From Chitinophagaceae bacterium (lineage in GTDB: Bacteria > Bacteroidota > Bacteroidia > Chitinophagales > Chitinophagaceae), in NCBI GenBank assembly GCA_016715365.1, contig JADKAM010000001.1, positions 1,488,001 to 1,552,000 of the forward strand: 64,000 nucleotides of DNA, in the 5' to 3' direction. Made by a program: the position numbers and the translations under genes. Below the pieces are notes generated by a model that was given only the letters and a program-made list of their open reading frames with translations, did no database searches and was not told the DNA's origin. Below are positions 7,907-18,100 of the stretch, in pieces. Within the stretch, counting starts at the first letter, position 1; each line of letters starts with the position of its first letter.

Positions 7907-7935
7907 ACCCCATTCTGAAAAGGATGGGGTTTTTG
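7907..7935 (+). terminator. Rho-independent terminator after fusA
   Basis: ACCCCAT (7907-7913) pairs with ATGGGGT (7924-7930) and is followed by TTTTTG. It closes the str operon. Confidence 0.8.
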
Positions 7936-7983
7936 TTTGGCATAATCTTGGCTACAATATAATATCTTCATAAAAACAAACGC

Positions 7984-8691
7984 ATGAAAAAACTCATTCC
8001 GGTAATACTGCTTATTATTTCTCTGCCTGCATTTGCCCAGCGCAATAATGTTGATAAAGAGCATGAAAATTTTTTCCGTTTTGGTGCAAAAGGTGGAGTA
8101 AACATCAATAAAATAACCGGTAAGTCTTATAAAGAAGGATTTAATTTTAATTTCCAGGCAGGTATTTTTCTGCAGTTCAATTTCAGTGACAGGTTTGGCT
8201 TACAGCCCGAAGTGAATTTTGTGCAATCTTCATCTGAGTTCAGCAACGATCCGAATGATATTTATGATGATCTTTTTTTGGGGGGGAGCCAGAAAAAATC
8301 GAAACTTAATTTCCTGGAAGTACCCCTGCTGTTGAATATTAATGTTGGAGAAAGTAAAAGAGTAAAGCTGCAGATTGGCCCGGCTTATGGTGGGCTGTTA
8401 AAGCAAACAGTTGATAGTTTAAAAACCAAAGGTGATCTTTATAAGAACGGAGAGTGGGCAGCCATTGGTGGTTTATGGATACAATTACCATTTGTAAATA
8501 TAGGTGCCAGATATAAAATGGGATTAACCGAATTGAATGCCATAGATAATCAGCAAAAGTGGAGAAGCCAGAGTATACAGGTGTTTGTGGGGTTACGTTT
8601 TAAAAACCTATACTGGATACCAGATACCAGATTCTGGATAAGCACTTCAAATTTTGAAGTGCTTTTATTTTCTTCTGGCATTCGGCATTAA
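7984..8691 (+). CDS. Outer-membrane beta-barrel protein (PorT-like, OMP_b-brl_2), probable lost stop codon
   Basis: A signal peptide (MKKLIPVILLIISLPAFAQ) is followed by FRFGAKGGVNINKITG and alternating beta strands typical of the small PorT-like barrel family. The strand pattern ends at VFVGLRFK, about residue 204. The frame then runs 32 residues further through a terminator hairpin at 8641-8663, which is unusual. One extra T at the TTTTAAAAA run near 8598-8606 would give GLRF followed by TAA, the normal aromatic-terminated end of a barrel. The tail is therefore probably an artefact of a one-base deletion. No specific ligand or partner is suggested by the neighbours. Confidence 0.8.
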   Translation: MKKLIPVILLIISLPAFAQRNNVDKEHENFFRFGAKGGVNINKITGKSYKEGFNFNFQAGIFLQFNFSDRFGLQPEVNFVQSSSEFSNDPNDIYDDLFLGGSQKKSKLNFLEVPLLLNINVGESKRVKLQIGPAYGGLLKQTVDSLKTKGDLYKNGEWAAIGGLWIQLPFVNIGARYKMGLTELNAIDNQQKWRSQSIQVFVGLRFKNLYWIPDTRFWISTSNFEVLLFSSGIRH

Positions 8692-8716
8692 ACATCCAGG
8701 ATCAGGTATCCAGTAT
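8610..8716. repeat. 12-base inverted repeat enclosing a terminator
   Basis: ATACTGGATACC at 8610-8621 is repeated exactly in inverse orientation at 8705-8716. The left arm is followed by further ctggata/cagata repeats. The terminator hairpin at 8641 lies between the arms. Confidence 0.6.
8641..8668 (+). terminator. Rho-independent terminator inside the 3' end of the barrel frame
   Basis: AGCACTTCAA pairs with TTGAAGTGCT around ATT and is followed by TTTATTTT. Its place inside a reading frame supports the view that the frame has lost its proper stop. Confidence 0.75.
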
Positions 8717-8866
8717 CGGCATTTTCTTCCTCTTGCATTTTTGAAAATCCCTTTGTATTTTGTTTTCATCAGTTTATTTTTATTTTATTTTAGCCTGATG
8801 GAATTCGCCAATAAACTGTCTGCTTAGCATTAAAATCTCATCAGGCTCATTTCATAATCAAACACT

Positions 8867-9592
8867 ATGCAAAACATTCGATTAGAAAACCTGCTGTTGA
8901 TTGATATAGAAACAGTATCTGAGCATCCAGCCTTTAGCGGATTGAATGAAGATTGGAAAAAACTGTGGCAGGAAAAAGTACAAAGACAATTACCGGAAAA
9001 TGTTACGGCAGAAGAGTTTTATCCGCAGCGGGCGGGAGTAATGGCCGAGTTTTCAAAAGTAGTTTGTATAAGTGTTGGATATTTTAAAAGAGATGATAAA
9101 GCCATACATCATCTTCGTGTTAAATCATTTTATGGCGATGATGAAAAAATATTGTTACAGCATTTTATTGCAGCCCTGCAAAAGATGGAAGCCAATAATA
9201 ACAAATGGAGTTTTACCGGCCACAACATCAAAGAATTTGATATCCCTTTTATTTGCCGCCGTTTATTAATTAACGGTTTAAACATTCCTCCTTTTCTTGA
9301 TTTTCAGAATATGAAACCCTGGGAAACCAATATGGTTGATACCTTTCAGTATTGGCGCTTTGGCGATTATAAACACTACACTTCATTAAAATTACTGGCC
9401 GCTGCATTAAATGTACCATCGCCCAAAGATGATATTGACGGCAGCATGGTTGGTGATGTGTATTGGGTTGAAAAAAATCTGGAACGCATTGTTACCTATT
9501 GCCAGAAGGATGTAGTAACAACAGCGAATATTGTTTTGCGGTTTAAGAATTTGCCATTGCTTGCAGCAGGGGATGTTGAGATTGTGAAATAG
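8867..9592 (+). CDS. 3'-5' exonuclease, PolB-like (DNA_pol_B_exo2 family)
   Basis: A 241-residue RNase H-fold exonuclease domain standing alone, without a polymerase. Exo I is LLIDIETVSEHP (Asp and Glu at about residues 13 and 15), Exo II is FTGHNIKEFDIPFICRR (about 120-136) and Exo III contains YCQKDVVTTANI (about 213-224). It probably trims 3' ends in DNA repair or replication; the exact role is not known. The 175-base leader holds an inverted repeat AGCCTGATG (8792) / CATCAGGCT (8839) that could form a hairpin before the start. Confidence 0.85.
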   Translation: MQNIRLENLLLIDIETVSEHPAFSGLNEDWKKLWQEKVQRQLPENVTAEEFYPQRAGVMAEFSKVVCISVGYFKRDDKAIHHLRVKSFYGDDEKILLQHFIAALQKMEANNNKWSFTGHNIKEFDIPFICRRLLINGLNIPPFLDFQNMKPWETNMVDTFQYWRFGDYKHYTSLKLLAAALNVPSPKDDIDGSMVGDVYWVEKNLERIVTYCQKDVVTTANIVLRFKNLPLLAAGDVEIVK

Positions 9593-9611
9593 CCCTTCGG
9601 CTTCGCTCAGG
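9593..9611 (+). repeat. Dispersed CTTCGAC-nn-GCTCAGG element, copy 2
   Basis: CCCTTCGGCTTCGCTCAGG begins immediately after the exonuclease stop codon. It belongs to the same family as the copies at 5619, 43226 and 63414-63501. Confidence 0.6.
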
Positions 9612-9806
9612 ATTTATTGCACGAACAGGTAATTGCTTGGGGCAACAAAACGCTTTGTGTGTCGACCCCGCATTGCTGTTCTTAATAAAATTCAATCCGC
9701 TTGCAAATGCAGCTGTATTGAAATTTCATTTTGATAGACTTCTTTTCTCTGTATAAATTAAATTACCCAGCTGATTACCTGAAAACGAAACAGGGTATAA
9801 AATGAA

Positions 9807-10850
9807 TTAATTCACTTTTTTAAGCATGGTTACAAATACCGGGAAGTGATCGCTGTAACCATAATTATAGGTGGTGCCATCCCATGTTCTTTTCGGATAG
9901 CTTTTGTATTTACCTGTTTTTTGTACCAGGAACTCTCTGTTAAAAATGTTGGCTCTGTAAAAATGATAACCAGTCTGGGTTTTATCCAGCCATGCTTTTG
10001 ATATAACCACCTGGTCAAATAATCCCCAGCTGTCCTGGTAAGCAATGGTGCCAATTCCTTTTTTATAAAAATCAAACCAGGGATTATATAAGCCACCTTC
10101 TTTTAAACCGTCTGTAGATCCTTTGGCACCCAGTACTTTGGTAAGGCTGGGGCTGGTTGGGTCATCATTTAAATCGCCCATGATCACAATTTTTGATAGT
10201 AGATTAATTGCCATCAATGAATCAACTACACGTTTAACAACACCTGCAGCAGCGGCCCTTGCCGGGGCCGAACGTTCTTCGCCACCGGAACGGGAAGGCC
10301 AGTGCCCAACCATTACATGCACAGTATCTCCATCCAGCATTCCTTTTGCATATAATATGTCTCGGGTCTTGTAAGAATCTTTTGATCCGCCCGGAAGCTG
10401 TACATAAAGATTTGTACTGTATAAAGGCGTAAAATATTTTGGGTTATAAAGTAAACCAACATCAATGCCCCTCAGGTCGGGGGAATCGTAATGAATGATC
10501 TTAAGATTACGGCTTTTTAAATTTTTATGCCTTACCAGTATGTTCAGTACCGTATCATTCTCAATTTCGGCAACACCCAATATAGAAAGTCCATCGGGAT
10601 TAAGATCGGTACCCATTTGTGCAATTACAGAACTTAAGCGCTCAACCTTGTCTAAAAAAATACGGGTATTGTAATGCCGTTCGCTGTTTGGTAAAAATTC
10701 TTCATCATCCACCATGGGATTGTTTACGGTATCGTAATAATTTTCTAGGTTATAAAACCCGATCAATGAAGGTTTGAAGTTACCCTTTTGGGCGTAACCT
10801 GATGTAATTGAAAGAATTGCAAAAGCAAAAATTAATAAAATTCTGTTCAT
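9807..10850 (-). CDS. Secreted endonuclease/exonuclease/phosphatase family protein
   Basis: A member of the EEP (DNase I-like) fold with 347 residues. The start at 10850 gives a clear signal peptide (MNRILLIFAFAILSITSGYAQ); the frame reaches 10907 but the added residues are not signal-like. Seen are IGFYNLENYYD (conserved Asn and Glu-type metal site), VAEIEND, a VGHWPSRSGG block with catalytic His, VIMGDLNDDPTSPS (Asp and Asn), and the terminal YSDHFPVFVTM with the SDH catalytic motif. It should cleave phosphodiester bonds in the periplasm or outside the cell. It is divergent from a TonB-dependent receptor gene with 144 bases between, which suggests shared control. Confidence 0.88.
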   Translation of the reverse strand: MNRILLIFAFAILSITSGYAQKGNFKPSLIGFYNLENYYDTVNNPMVDDEEFLPNSERHYNTRIFLDKVERLSSVIAQMGTDLNPDGLSILGVAEIENDTVLNILVRHKNLKSRNLKIIHYDSPDLRGIDVGLLYNPKYFTPLYSTNLYVQLPGGSKDSYKTRDILYAKGMLDGDTVHVMVGHWPSRSGGEERSAPARAAAAGVVKRVVDSLMAINLLSKIVIMGDLNDDPTSPSLTKVLGAKGSTDGLKEGGLYNPWFDFYKKGIGTIAYQDSWGLFDQVVISKAWLDKTQTGYHFYRANIFNREFLVQKTGKYKSYPKRTWDGTTYNYGYSDHFPVFVTMLKKVN

Positions 10851-10960
10851 AATTTTATTGAATGATGAACAAAGGTATAGATATGTACCAGATAGCAAGA
10901 ATTTCAATATGACTAATATGTTAAACCTGAAAAATTATGGCCAAAAAACCACGAATAGCC

Positions 10961-10968
10961 TACATTTG
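10961..10968 (+). promoter_or_regulatory. Probable -7 box of the TonB receptor promoter (TACATTTG)
   Basis: TACATTTG fits TAnnTTTG and lies 26 bases before the ATG at 10995, within the divergent spacer shared with the secreted nuclease gene. No good -33 TTTG is seen. Confidence 0.45.
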
Positions 10969-10994
10969 CTCGATTTTTTTAACAAAACACTTAT

Positions 10995-13574
10995 ATGAGT
11001 AAAATTAAACACAGCTTTCTTGTGGTAGTGCTTCTGGCGGGTCTGTTACCATCGGCATTTTCGCAGACAGATCCCAAGACAACACCCGTGCTTCCCGACA
11101 CCACTATTGTTGAAACACTTAATGAAACCAACCAGGATAATATCCCGGTAATTTCGTTGGATGAAACAGACGGGCAGGATGGTAGCGCACAAAATATTTC
11201 TTCGCAACTTGGTGCCGGAAGAGACCCTTTCTTAAACGCTGCCAATTTTAAATTTGGTGCAGTACGTTTTCGTGTAAGAGGCTATGATGCCGACCAGTTT
11301 ACTACTTACATTAACGGCTCGCCAATGGAAAACCTGGATAACGGTTTTACGCCCTACGGGCAATGGGGCGGATTGAATGATGTAACCCGTAACAGGGAAG
11401 CTACACTGGGTTTAAAACCTACCACTTTCGGCTATGGCGACATGGGCGGTTTAACCTTTTTGGATACAAGGGCTTCGTACCAGCGTAAGCAAACCAGCAT
11501 CAACTATGCTTCATCCAACCGTAATTACAGCAACAGGATCATGCTTACGCATTCAACCGGGCTTAACAGCAAGGGTTGGGCGTTCTCTTTTTCTGCAACA
11601 AGCCGCTGGGCCGAACAGGGTTACAGCGACGGCACATACTACAATGGATGGTCATTTTTTGCAGGCGTTGATAAGCGTGTTAACGACAAGCACCTGTTAT
11701 CATTTGTTGCTTTTGGTACACCAACCGAAAACGGCCGCCAGGGAGCATCTGTTAGTGAAATGCTTACCCTTGCCAATGATAATTATTACAACCCTTACTG
11801 GGGTTACCAGAATGGTAAAAAAAGAAATGCCAGTATTGCCAAATCTTTTCAGCCTGTTGGTATTTTAACCCACGATTGGAAAATATCTGATAAAACATCA
11901 CTGTTAACATCAGCCGCTATTACTTATGGTAAAAGAAGTACTACCGGTCTTGACTGGTATAATGCTGCCGACCCCAGGCCTGATTATTACCGCTATCTGC
12001 CAAGCTATCAACTTGACCCGGTTTACGGTGAACAGGTAAGACAGGAATTGATGAGTGACGTAAATAAGCGCCAGATAAACTGGGATGCTTTATATCAAAC
12101 CAACTATGCTGCCAGGGATGTGGTACATAATGTAAATGGAATCCAGGGCAATGATGTAACAGGCCGCAGGAGCAGGTATATTGTTGAAGACAGGATCATC
12201 AATACCACAAAGTATAATTTCAACTCTACCTTAAATACAGCTGTTACTGAAAATATAAATTTCACTGCCGGTGTTACTTATCAATCTCAAAACAACCATT
12301 ACTACAAAGAAGTGGATGATTTGCTGGGAGGCGAATTTTATGTAGATGTAAACCAGTTTGGCGAAAGAGATTTTCCAGCCAATCCAAATGCGGGACAGAA
12401 CGATCTGAATAACCCGAACAGGATTGTACGTGAAGGCGATAAATTTGGGTACAATTACGATTTCAATATTAAAAAAGGCTCGGTTTGGTTACAGGGTGTT
12501 TTTAAATTCCGTAAGATTGATGTATTTGTTGCAACAGAACATTCTTATACCAGTTTTTTCCGTAAGGGCAATGTAAAGAGCGGTTTGTTCCCCAATAATT
12601 CATACGGAAAATCTGAAACACAGAATTTTTATAACTCCGGTATTAAAGGAGGACTTACTTATAAAATTAACGGACGTAATTATATTTTCGCCAATGGTTC
12701 TTATGCATCAAGAGCTCCGTTTTTCGAAAACGCTTTTATTGCTCCAAGAACAAGGGATATTGTACAGGACAATTTAAAATCGGAAGAGATACTGAGTACC
12801 GAAGTTGGTTATGTAATGAACGCACCTAAGTTAAAAATAAGGGCTACCGCTTACTATACTCAGTTTAAAAACGGGCTGGATGTACTTACCTTTTATCATG
12901 ATGAGTACCGCAACTTTGTGAACTATGCCATCAGCAATATTGGTAAAGTGCACATGGGCCTTGAATTTGGTGTAGAAGCTAAAATATACAAAGGTTTAAG
13001 TGTAACCGGCGCTGCTGCAATAGGCCAATATACCTATAACACCCGCCAGAATGCTACCGTAACCATCGACAACAGTTCGGCTATAGTAGACAAAGATGTT
13101 ACAGTATATTCAAAAGATTTTTATGTACCAACACCGCAACAGGCCTATACCATCGGGTTGGATTACCGTTCACCAAAATTCTGGTTCCTGAATGTGAATT
13201 TTAATTATTTTGATAAAATGTATTTGAGTTATAACCCTATCCGCAGAACAGCTGCGGCAGTTAGCGGCGTACCGGAAGGCTCGGATAAATGGCACCAGAT
13301 TGTAGACCAGACAAAACTGGATAATCAGTACACACTGGATGCATTTGCAGGATATAGCTGGCTGATGAACAGGAAGTTTAAAACATTAAAGAAAAGGCAT
13401 TTCCTGGTATTTAATGTGGGTGTAAATAATATACTCAACAACCGGAGTATCGCATCGGGTGGCTTTGAACAACTTCGTTATGATTTTGCAGAAAAGAACG
13501 TAAACAAATTTCCTGACAGAAGATTTTACGCTTATGGCATCAACTATTTTGCCAGCGTAGGTCTCCGTTTCTAA
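10995..13574 (+). CDS. TonB-dependent outer-membrane receptor
   Basis: A signal peptide (ending PSAFSQ) precedes a plug domain (about residues 60-170, with VRFRVRGYDADQFTTYINGSPMENL split over that part) and a 22-strand-type barrel ending in ASVGLRF, the aromatic C-terminal residue needed for barrel insertion. At 859 residues it is complete but lacks the carboxypeptidase-regulatory N-terminal domain of SusC-type receptors. It should use TonB energy to import a large or scarce substrate. The genes around it (secreted nuclease, DUF5689 lipoprotein, repetitive T9SS protein) suggest a substrate linked to nucleic acid or phosphate; this is inference. The lipoprotein gene follows after 39 bases, so they form an operon. 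Confidence 0.92.
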   Translation: MSKIKHSFLVVVLLAGLLPSAFSQTDPKTTPVLPDTTIVETLNETNQDNIPVISLDETDGQDGSAQNISSQLGAGRDPFLNAANFKFGAVRFRVRGYDADQFTTYINGSPMENLDNGFTPYGQWGGLNDVTRNREATLGLKPTTFGYGDMGGLTFLDTRASYQRKQTSINYASSNRNYSNRIMLTHSTGLNSKGWAFSFSATSRWAEQGYSDGTYYNGWSFFAGVDKRVNDKHLLSFVAFGTPTENGRQGASVSEMLTLANDNYYNPYWGYQNGKKRNASIAKSFQPVGILTHDWKISDKTSLLTSAAITYGKRSTTGLDWYNAADPRPDYYRYLPSYQLDPVYGEQVRQELMSDVNKRQINWDALYQTNYAARDVVHNVNGIQGNDVTGRRSRYIVEDRIINTTKYNFNSTLNTAVTENINFTAGVTYQSQNNHYYKEVDDLLGGEFYVDVNQFGERDFPANPNAGQNDLNNPNRIVREGDKFGYNYDFNIKKGSVWLQGVFKFRKIDVFVATEHSYTSFFRKGNVKSGLFPNNSYGKSETQNFYNSGIKGGLTYKINGRNYIFANGSYASRAPFFENAFIAPRTRDIVQDNLKSEEILSTEVGYVMNAPKLKIRATAYYTQFKNGLDVLTFYHDEYRNFVNYAISNIGKVHMGLEFGVEAKIYKGLSVTGAAAIGQYTYNTRQNATVTIDNSSAIVDKDVTVYSKDFYVPTPQQAYTIGLDYRSPKFWFLNVNFNYFDKMYLSYNPIRRTAAAVSGVPEGSDKWHQIVDQTKLDNQYTLDAFAGYSWLMNRKFKTLKKRHFLVFNVGVNNILNNRSIASGGFEQLRYDFAEKNVNKFPDRRFYAYGINYFASVGLRF

Positions 13575-13613
13575 TACATACAACAAGTAAATAAACTTTT
13601 TAAAATAAACATT

Positions 13614-15032
13614 ATGAACAAGATTTTTAAATTAATGACAGCGGTAATGATGGTTGTAACAGCCTTCACATTCAGTGCCTGTAAGAAAAACTTTGACAAT
13701 CCCCCGGGCGCAGCTGATCCAGCGATTGTAGCCAACACATCTATCAAAGCATTAAAAGCTATGCATACTGCTGCAGGGGCTTATGATGTAATTACAACTG
13801 ATATTATTATTTCGGGAGTTGTTGTGGCTGATGATAAAAGCGGCAATTTATACAAGCAATTATTTATCCAGGATGCAACCGGTGGTTTACAGATCATGCT
13901 GGATGCAAACAGCCTGTATGGAACTTATCCTGTAGGCCGCAGGATCTTCATAAAGTGTAAAGATCTTTGCATAAGTGATTATAACAAAACAATGATGTTG
14001 GGTGTAAAGGCCACCGTTGCCGGAAGTCCTTCATTAGAAGGTATTCCTTCAAATTTAATCAGCAAGTTTGTGGTTGGAGGTTCTTTAAATAACCCGGTTG
14101 TGCCATTGGTAGTAACCTATACCGATTTAGGTGGTACAGGTACTACCAATATGCAGGATCCATTGATAGGTACTTTAATTCAGCTTAACGATTACAGGTT
14201 TGCTACACCATCAGGAACATACTCTGATACTTCTGCGTATAAAAGCACAGTAAACAGAGATATTAATTCATGTGGTTCTCAAACATTGATTGTTCGTACA
14301 AGTGCTTATGCAAATTTTGCAGCACAGCCGGTTGCAGCAGGACGTGGCAGTATTTTAGCGATATATACCGTTTTTGGAAATACACGCCAGTTGATCATCA
14401 GGGATACATCTGATGTAAGATTTACCAGCCCTTATGCCTGCGCATTACCTCCGGGAACTTTATTTTATGAAGATTTTGAAAGTCTTACAACACCAACAAC
14501 TTTCCCCTATACAATAATTGGGCTTCCGGGCTGGAATAATGCGGCACAGGCTGCCAGTGAAGTTTGGACGGCAAGAACTTTCAGTGCAAATAAATATGCA
14601 TATATGAGCGGATTTGGAACCGGCCAAAGTACAGTTACGACCTGGTTAGTTACACCGGGAATAGCATTGACCGGAGCAACCAAAACCTTAACTTTTAAGA
14701 CCATACAAGGTTTTATTTTGACAACTACACCTGGAGGTACGCCTGTACAGGCCGATCTGAAAGTACTTGTTTCTACCAATTACACAGGTACCGGTAACCC
14801 ATGGGCTGCAGGTGTTGTATGGACTGATCTTACTTCGCAGGCAACACTTTCTCCGGGAAGTACAACCTCAACATTTCCTTCATCATTTACCAATTCAGGC
14901 AATATCAACCTGAACAGTTATACCGGAACCATTTATATTGCTTTCAGGTATGAAGGAGCAGACCCGGCAGGTACAACCAGTGATAAAACATCGGCATGGG
15001 AAGTGGATGAAATAAAAGTAACTGGATTATAA
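13614..15032 (+). CDS. Surface lipoprotein with DUF5689 domain
   Basis: A 472-residue lipoprotein with a lipobox ending FTFSAC (Cys at about 23). The first half (about 45-270) matches DUF5689: ITTDIIISGVVVADD, GNLYKQLFIQDATGGLQI and YPVGRRIFIKCKDL, an OB-like fold found beside TonB receptors and nucleases in Bacteroidota. The second half (about 285-472), beginning LFYEDFESLTTP, resembles the choice-of-anchor J/jelly-roll domain and ends DKTSAWEVDEIKVTGL. It probably sits on the cell surface and partners the TonB receptor encoded just upstream, as SusD proteins do for SusC. Substrate unknown. Confidence 0.85.
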   Translation: MNKIFKLMTAVMMVVTAFTFSACKKNFDNPPGAADPAIVANTSIKALKAMHTAAGAYDVITTDIIISGVVVADDKSGNLYKQLFIQDATGGLQIMLDANSLYGTYPVGRRIFIKCKDLCISDYNKTMMLGVKATVAGSPSLEGIPSNLISKFVVGGSLNNPVVPLVVTYTDLGGTGTTNMQDPLIGTLIQLNDYRFATPSGTYSDTSAYKSTVNRDINSCGSQTLIVRTSAYANFAAQPVAAGRGSILAIYTVFGNTRQLIIRDTSDVRFTSPYACALPPGTLFYEDFESLTTPTTFPYTIIGLPGWNNAAQAASEVWTARTFSANKYAYMSGFGTGQSTVTTWLVTPGIALTGATKTLTFKTIQGFILTTTPGGTPVQADLKVLVSTNYTGTGNPWAAGVVWTDLTSQATLSPGSTTSTFPSSFTNSGNINLNSYTGTIYIAFRYEGADPAGTTSDKTSAWEVDEIKVTGL

Positions 15033-15053
15033 TTTTATCAGCATAAACAAATC

Positions 15054-15089
15054 ATTAGTGTTATATCCTTTACCGGGTATAACACTAAT
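15054..15089 (+). promoter_or_regulatory. Intercistronic hairpin
   Basis: TTAGTGTTATA and TATAACACTAA form a perfect 11-base stem (12 with the flanking A-T pair) around a 12-base loop. No T run follows, so it is more likely an mRNA-stabilising or attenuating structure than a terminator. It lies between the lipoprotein and the large T9SS protein. Confidence 0.5.
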
Positions 15090-15140
15090 CAGGATTTGAT
15101 GAAGCTTATTTTTCAGGTTTTATTAATACAAATGTTCATT

Positions 15141-18100
15141 ATGAAAAAAATATACTTAGTAATTATTTTCTTTGCTGCTTCATTAAGTGGCTGGAGCCAG
15201 TTACTTACCGAGCAGTTTAATTATACTCCCCATGCTACTTTAGGGTTATCGGCACAAAGCCAAAGTGGAAGCAACCCATGGTCAATTATTAATACAGGAG
15301 ATTCAATACTGGTTGATGCAACCAGTTTAACCTATGCCGGCCTTGCTGCTTCAGCAGGCAACAAAGTAAAATTTGATGGTTCAGGAACAGACTACTACAC
15401 AAATTTTGCTTCGCAAACTACAGGATCTGTTTACCGTTCATTTATTTTAAATGTTTCTTCTTTAGGTACATTGGGAACTGCCGGAGGGTATTTCAACGGA
15501 TTTATCCAGGCTGCATCCACTACAACTTTTGGAGGAACTGTATGGACCAGGTTGAGTACAACAGCAGGCAGATACAATGTTGGAGTTTCTACAAGAAGTA
15601 ATTCTGCTGTAACCTGGCTGGCAACGGATTTAATTCCGGGAACGCCGTGTTTTATTGTAGTGGCATATGATTTTAATGCAGGTGTGGGTGATGATGTTGC
15701 CAGAATATGGTTGAATACTGCAGCCATTGGTGGCAGTGAACCTGCTGCTGATGCTACTTCTGTATTTGCTACTGCTCTGAGTAGTGTAGCAAGAACTTTT
15801 TTAAGACAGGATAATCCAACCAACACTCCGTTTATTGAGTTAGATGAATTGCGTGTGGGTACTACCTGGGCACAGGTAACACCATCAGGTGCAGCTTCAC
15901 CAACATTAACTGCTACAGCATTAACAGCTTTTGGCAATGTTTGTGTAAACACAACAGCAGGCCCTAATTCATTTACCATAACCGGCACTACACTCAACGC
16001 TACCAATGTTACCGTGGGTGCATTGGCAGGATTCACCTATTCAACAACAGCAGGTGGTACATACACAACCACATTAAGTTTATCACAGCCGGGTGGTGCA
16101 TATAGTCAACAGATATTTGTTCAGTTTACACCTACAGCGGTTCAATCTTATAATGGTAATATTCCTGTTGGCGGCGGCGGTGCAACTGCCATAAATGTGG
16201 CTGCAGCAGGTTCAGGTATTAATACTTTAGCTACCGTAACAACAGGCGCAGCAACTGCTATTACTACAACTACAGCTACTTTAGCAGGCACTATTCCTGC
16301 GAATGGTTGCAGTGCCGTAACAGCTTATGGTGTTGAGTGGAGTACCACCAATGGTTTTCCAAACGGAACCGGAACACCGGTAGCTTCAACCAACCTGAGC
16401 GGTATCAATTTCTCTTCCAATGTTACATCATTAGTACCCGGTACTATTTATTATTACCATGCTTATGCAACTAACGGTGGTGGTACAGCTTATGGAGCAC
16501 AGCAATCTTTTACAACAGTAGGAGCACCTGCTTTGTCGGCTTCGGCCTTAACAGGTTTTGGCAATGTATGTATCAATACAACAGCGGGCCCTAATTCATT
16601 TACCATTACGGGTTCTAATCTTGATGCAACAAATATTACAGTGGGTGCATTAAGCGGATTTACTTATTCAACAACAGCCGGCGGTACGTATACGGCAACT
16701 TTAAGTTTAACCCAACCAGGCGGAGCTTATTCACAACAGATATTTGTACAGTTTAACCCAACACTGGTTCAATCATACAATGGCAATATTGCTGTAGGTG
16801 GCGGTGGTGCAACAACTGTAAACATTGCAGCATCCGGTGCAGGTGTAAATTCAGTGCCAACTTTAACTACCGGCGCAGCATCTGCTATAACTACTGTATC
16901 GGCAACATTAGCTGGTTCCATCCCTTCAAATGGATGTAGTGCAGTAACAGCTTATGGTATTGAGTACAGTACAACTGCAGGTTTTCCAAACGGTACCGGT
17001 ACACCCGTGGCGTCTACCAACCTGAGTGGTATTAACTTCTCATCCAATATTGCCGGCTTATCATCCAATACCGTTTACTATTACCATGCTTATGCCACCA
17101 ATGCCGGCGGCACCGGTTATGGTAATGAGCAAACATTTACCACACTTGCATTAACGCCAACAATAAATGCAACTGCCCTGGCAGCGTTTGGAAATGTTTG
17201 TGTGAACACAACTGCAGGCCCTAATTCTTTCACTATAAACGGATCGGCACTTAACACAACCAATATCAATGTAGGACCTTTAACAGGTTTTACATTTTCC
17301 ACAACTGCCGGTGGTACTTATGCTGCTTCTTTAAGTTTAGTGCAACCTGGTGGTACCTATACACAACAGATCTTTGTAAGATTTACACCAACACTGGTTC
17401 AATCTTATAATGGAAATATACCTGTTGGGGGTGGCGGTGCAACATCCATAAATGTTGTAGCTGCAGGTGCTGGTATCAATACCATTGCAACAGTTACCAG
17501 TGGTGCAGCAAGTGCCATTACTTCTATTTCGGCAACAGTTGCAGGTACTATTCCATCAAATGGTTGTTCGGCTATTACAGCTTATGGTGTTGAGTGGAGT
17601 ACTACAAACGGTTTCCCTAACGGAAGTGGCACAGCTGTGGCATCAGGTAACCTGACCGGAATTAATTTCTCTTCGGCTTTAACCGGGCTTGCACCAACCA
17701 CCACTTATTATTATCATGCTTATGCAACCAATAATGGAGGTACTGCTTACGGAGCACAGGGATCATTTGTAACTGCAACTCCAATATTGTCTTCATCAAC
17801 CTTAACCGGTTTTGGAAATGTTTGTATCAATACAACAGCAGGCCCTAATTCATTTACCATAACAGGTACCAACCTTACAACAGCCAATGTTACCGTTGCT
17901 GCTTTGGCAGGATTTACTTACTCAACAACAGCTGGCGGTACTTATACAACAACCTTAAGTTTAACACAACCAAGTGGTGCATACTCGCAACAGATATTTG
18001 TACGATTCACACCAACTTTAGTACAATCGTACAATGGTAATATTGCTGTTGGCGGAGGTGGAGGATCAACTGTAAATGTTGCTGCAACCGGTGCAGGTGT

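Noticed and set aside
15431..16036. Long antisense frame opposite the repetitive T9SS gene
   Set aside because: It arises from biased Thr/Gly/Ala codons on the coding strand, and similar antisense frames recur in the other repeat units.
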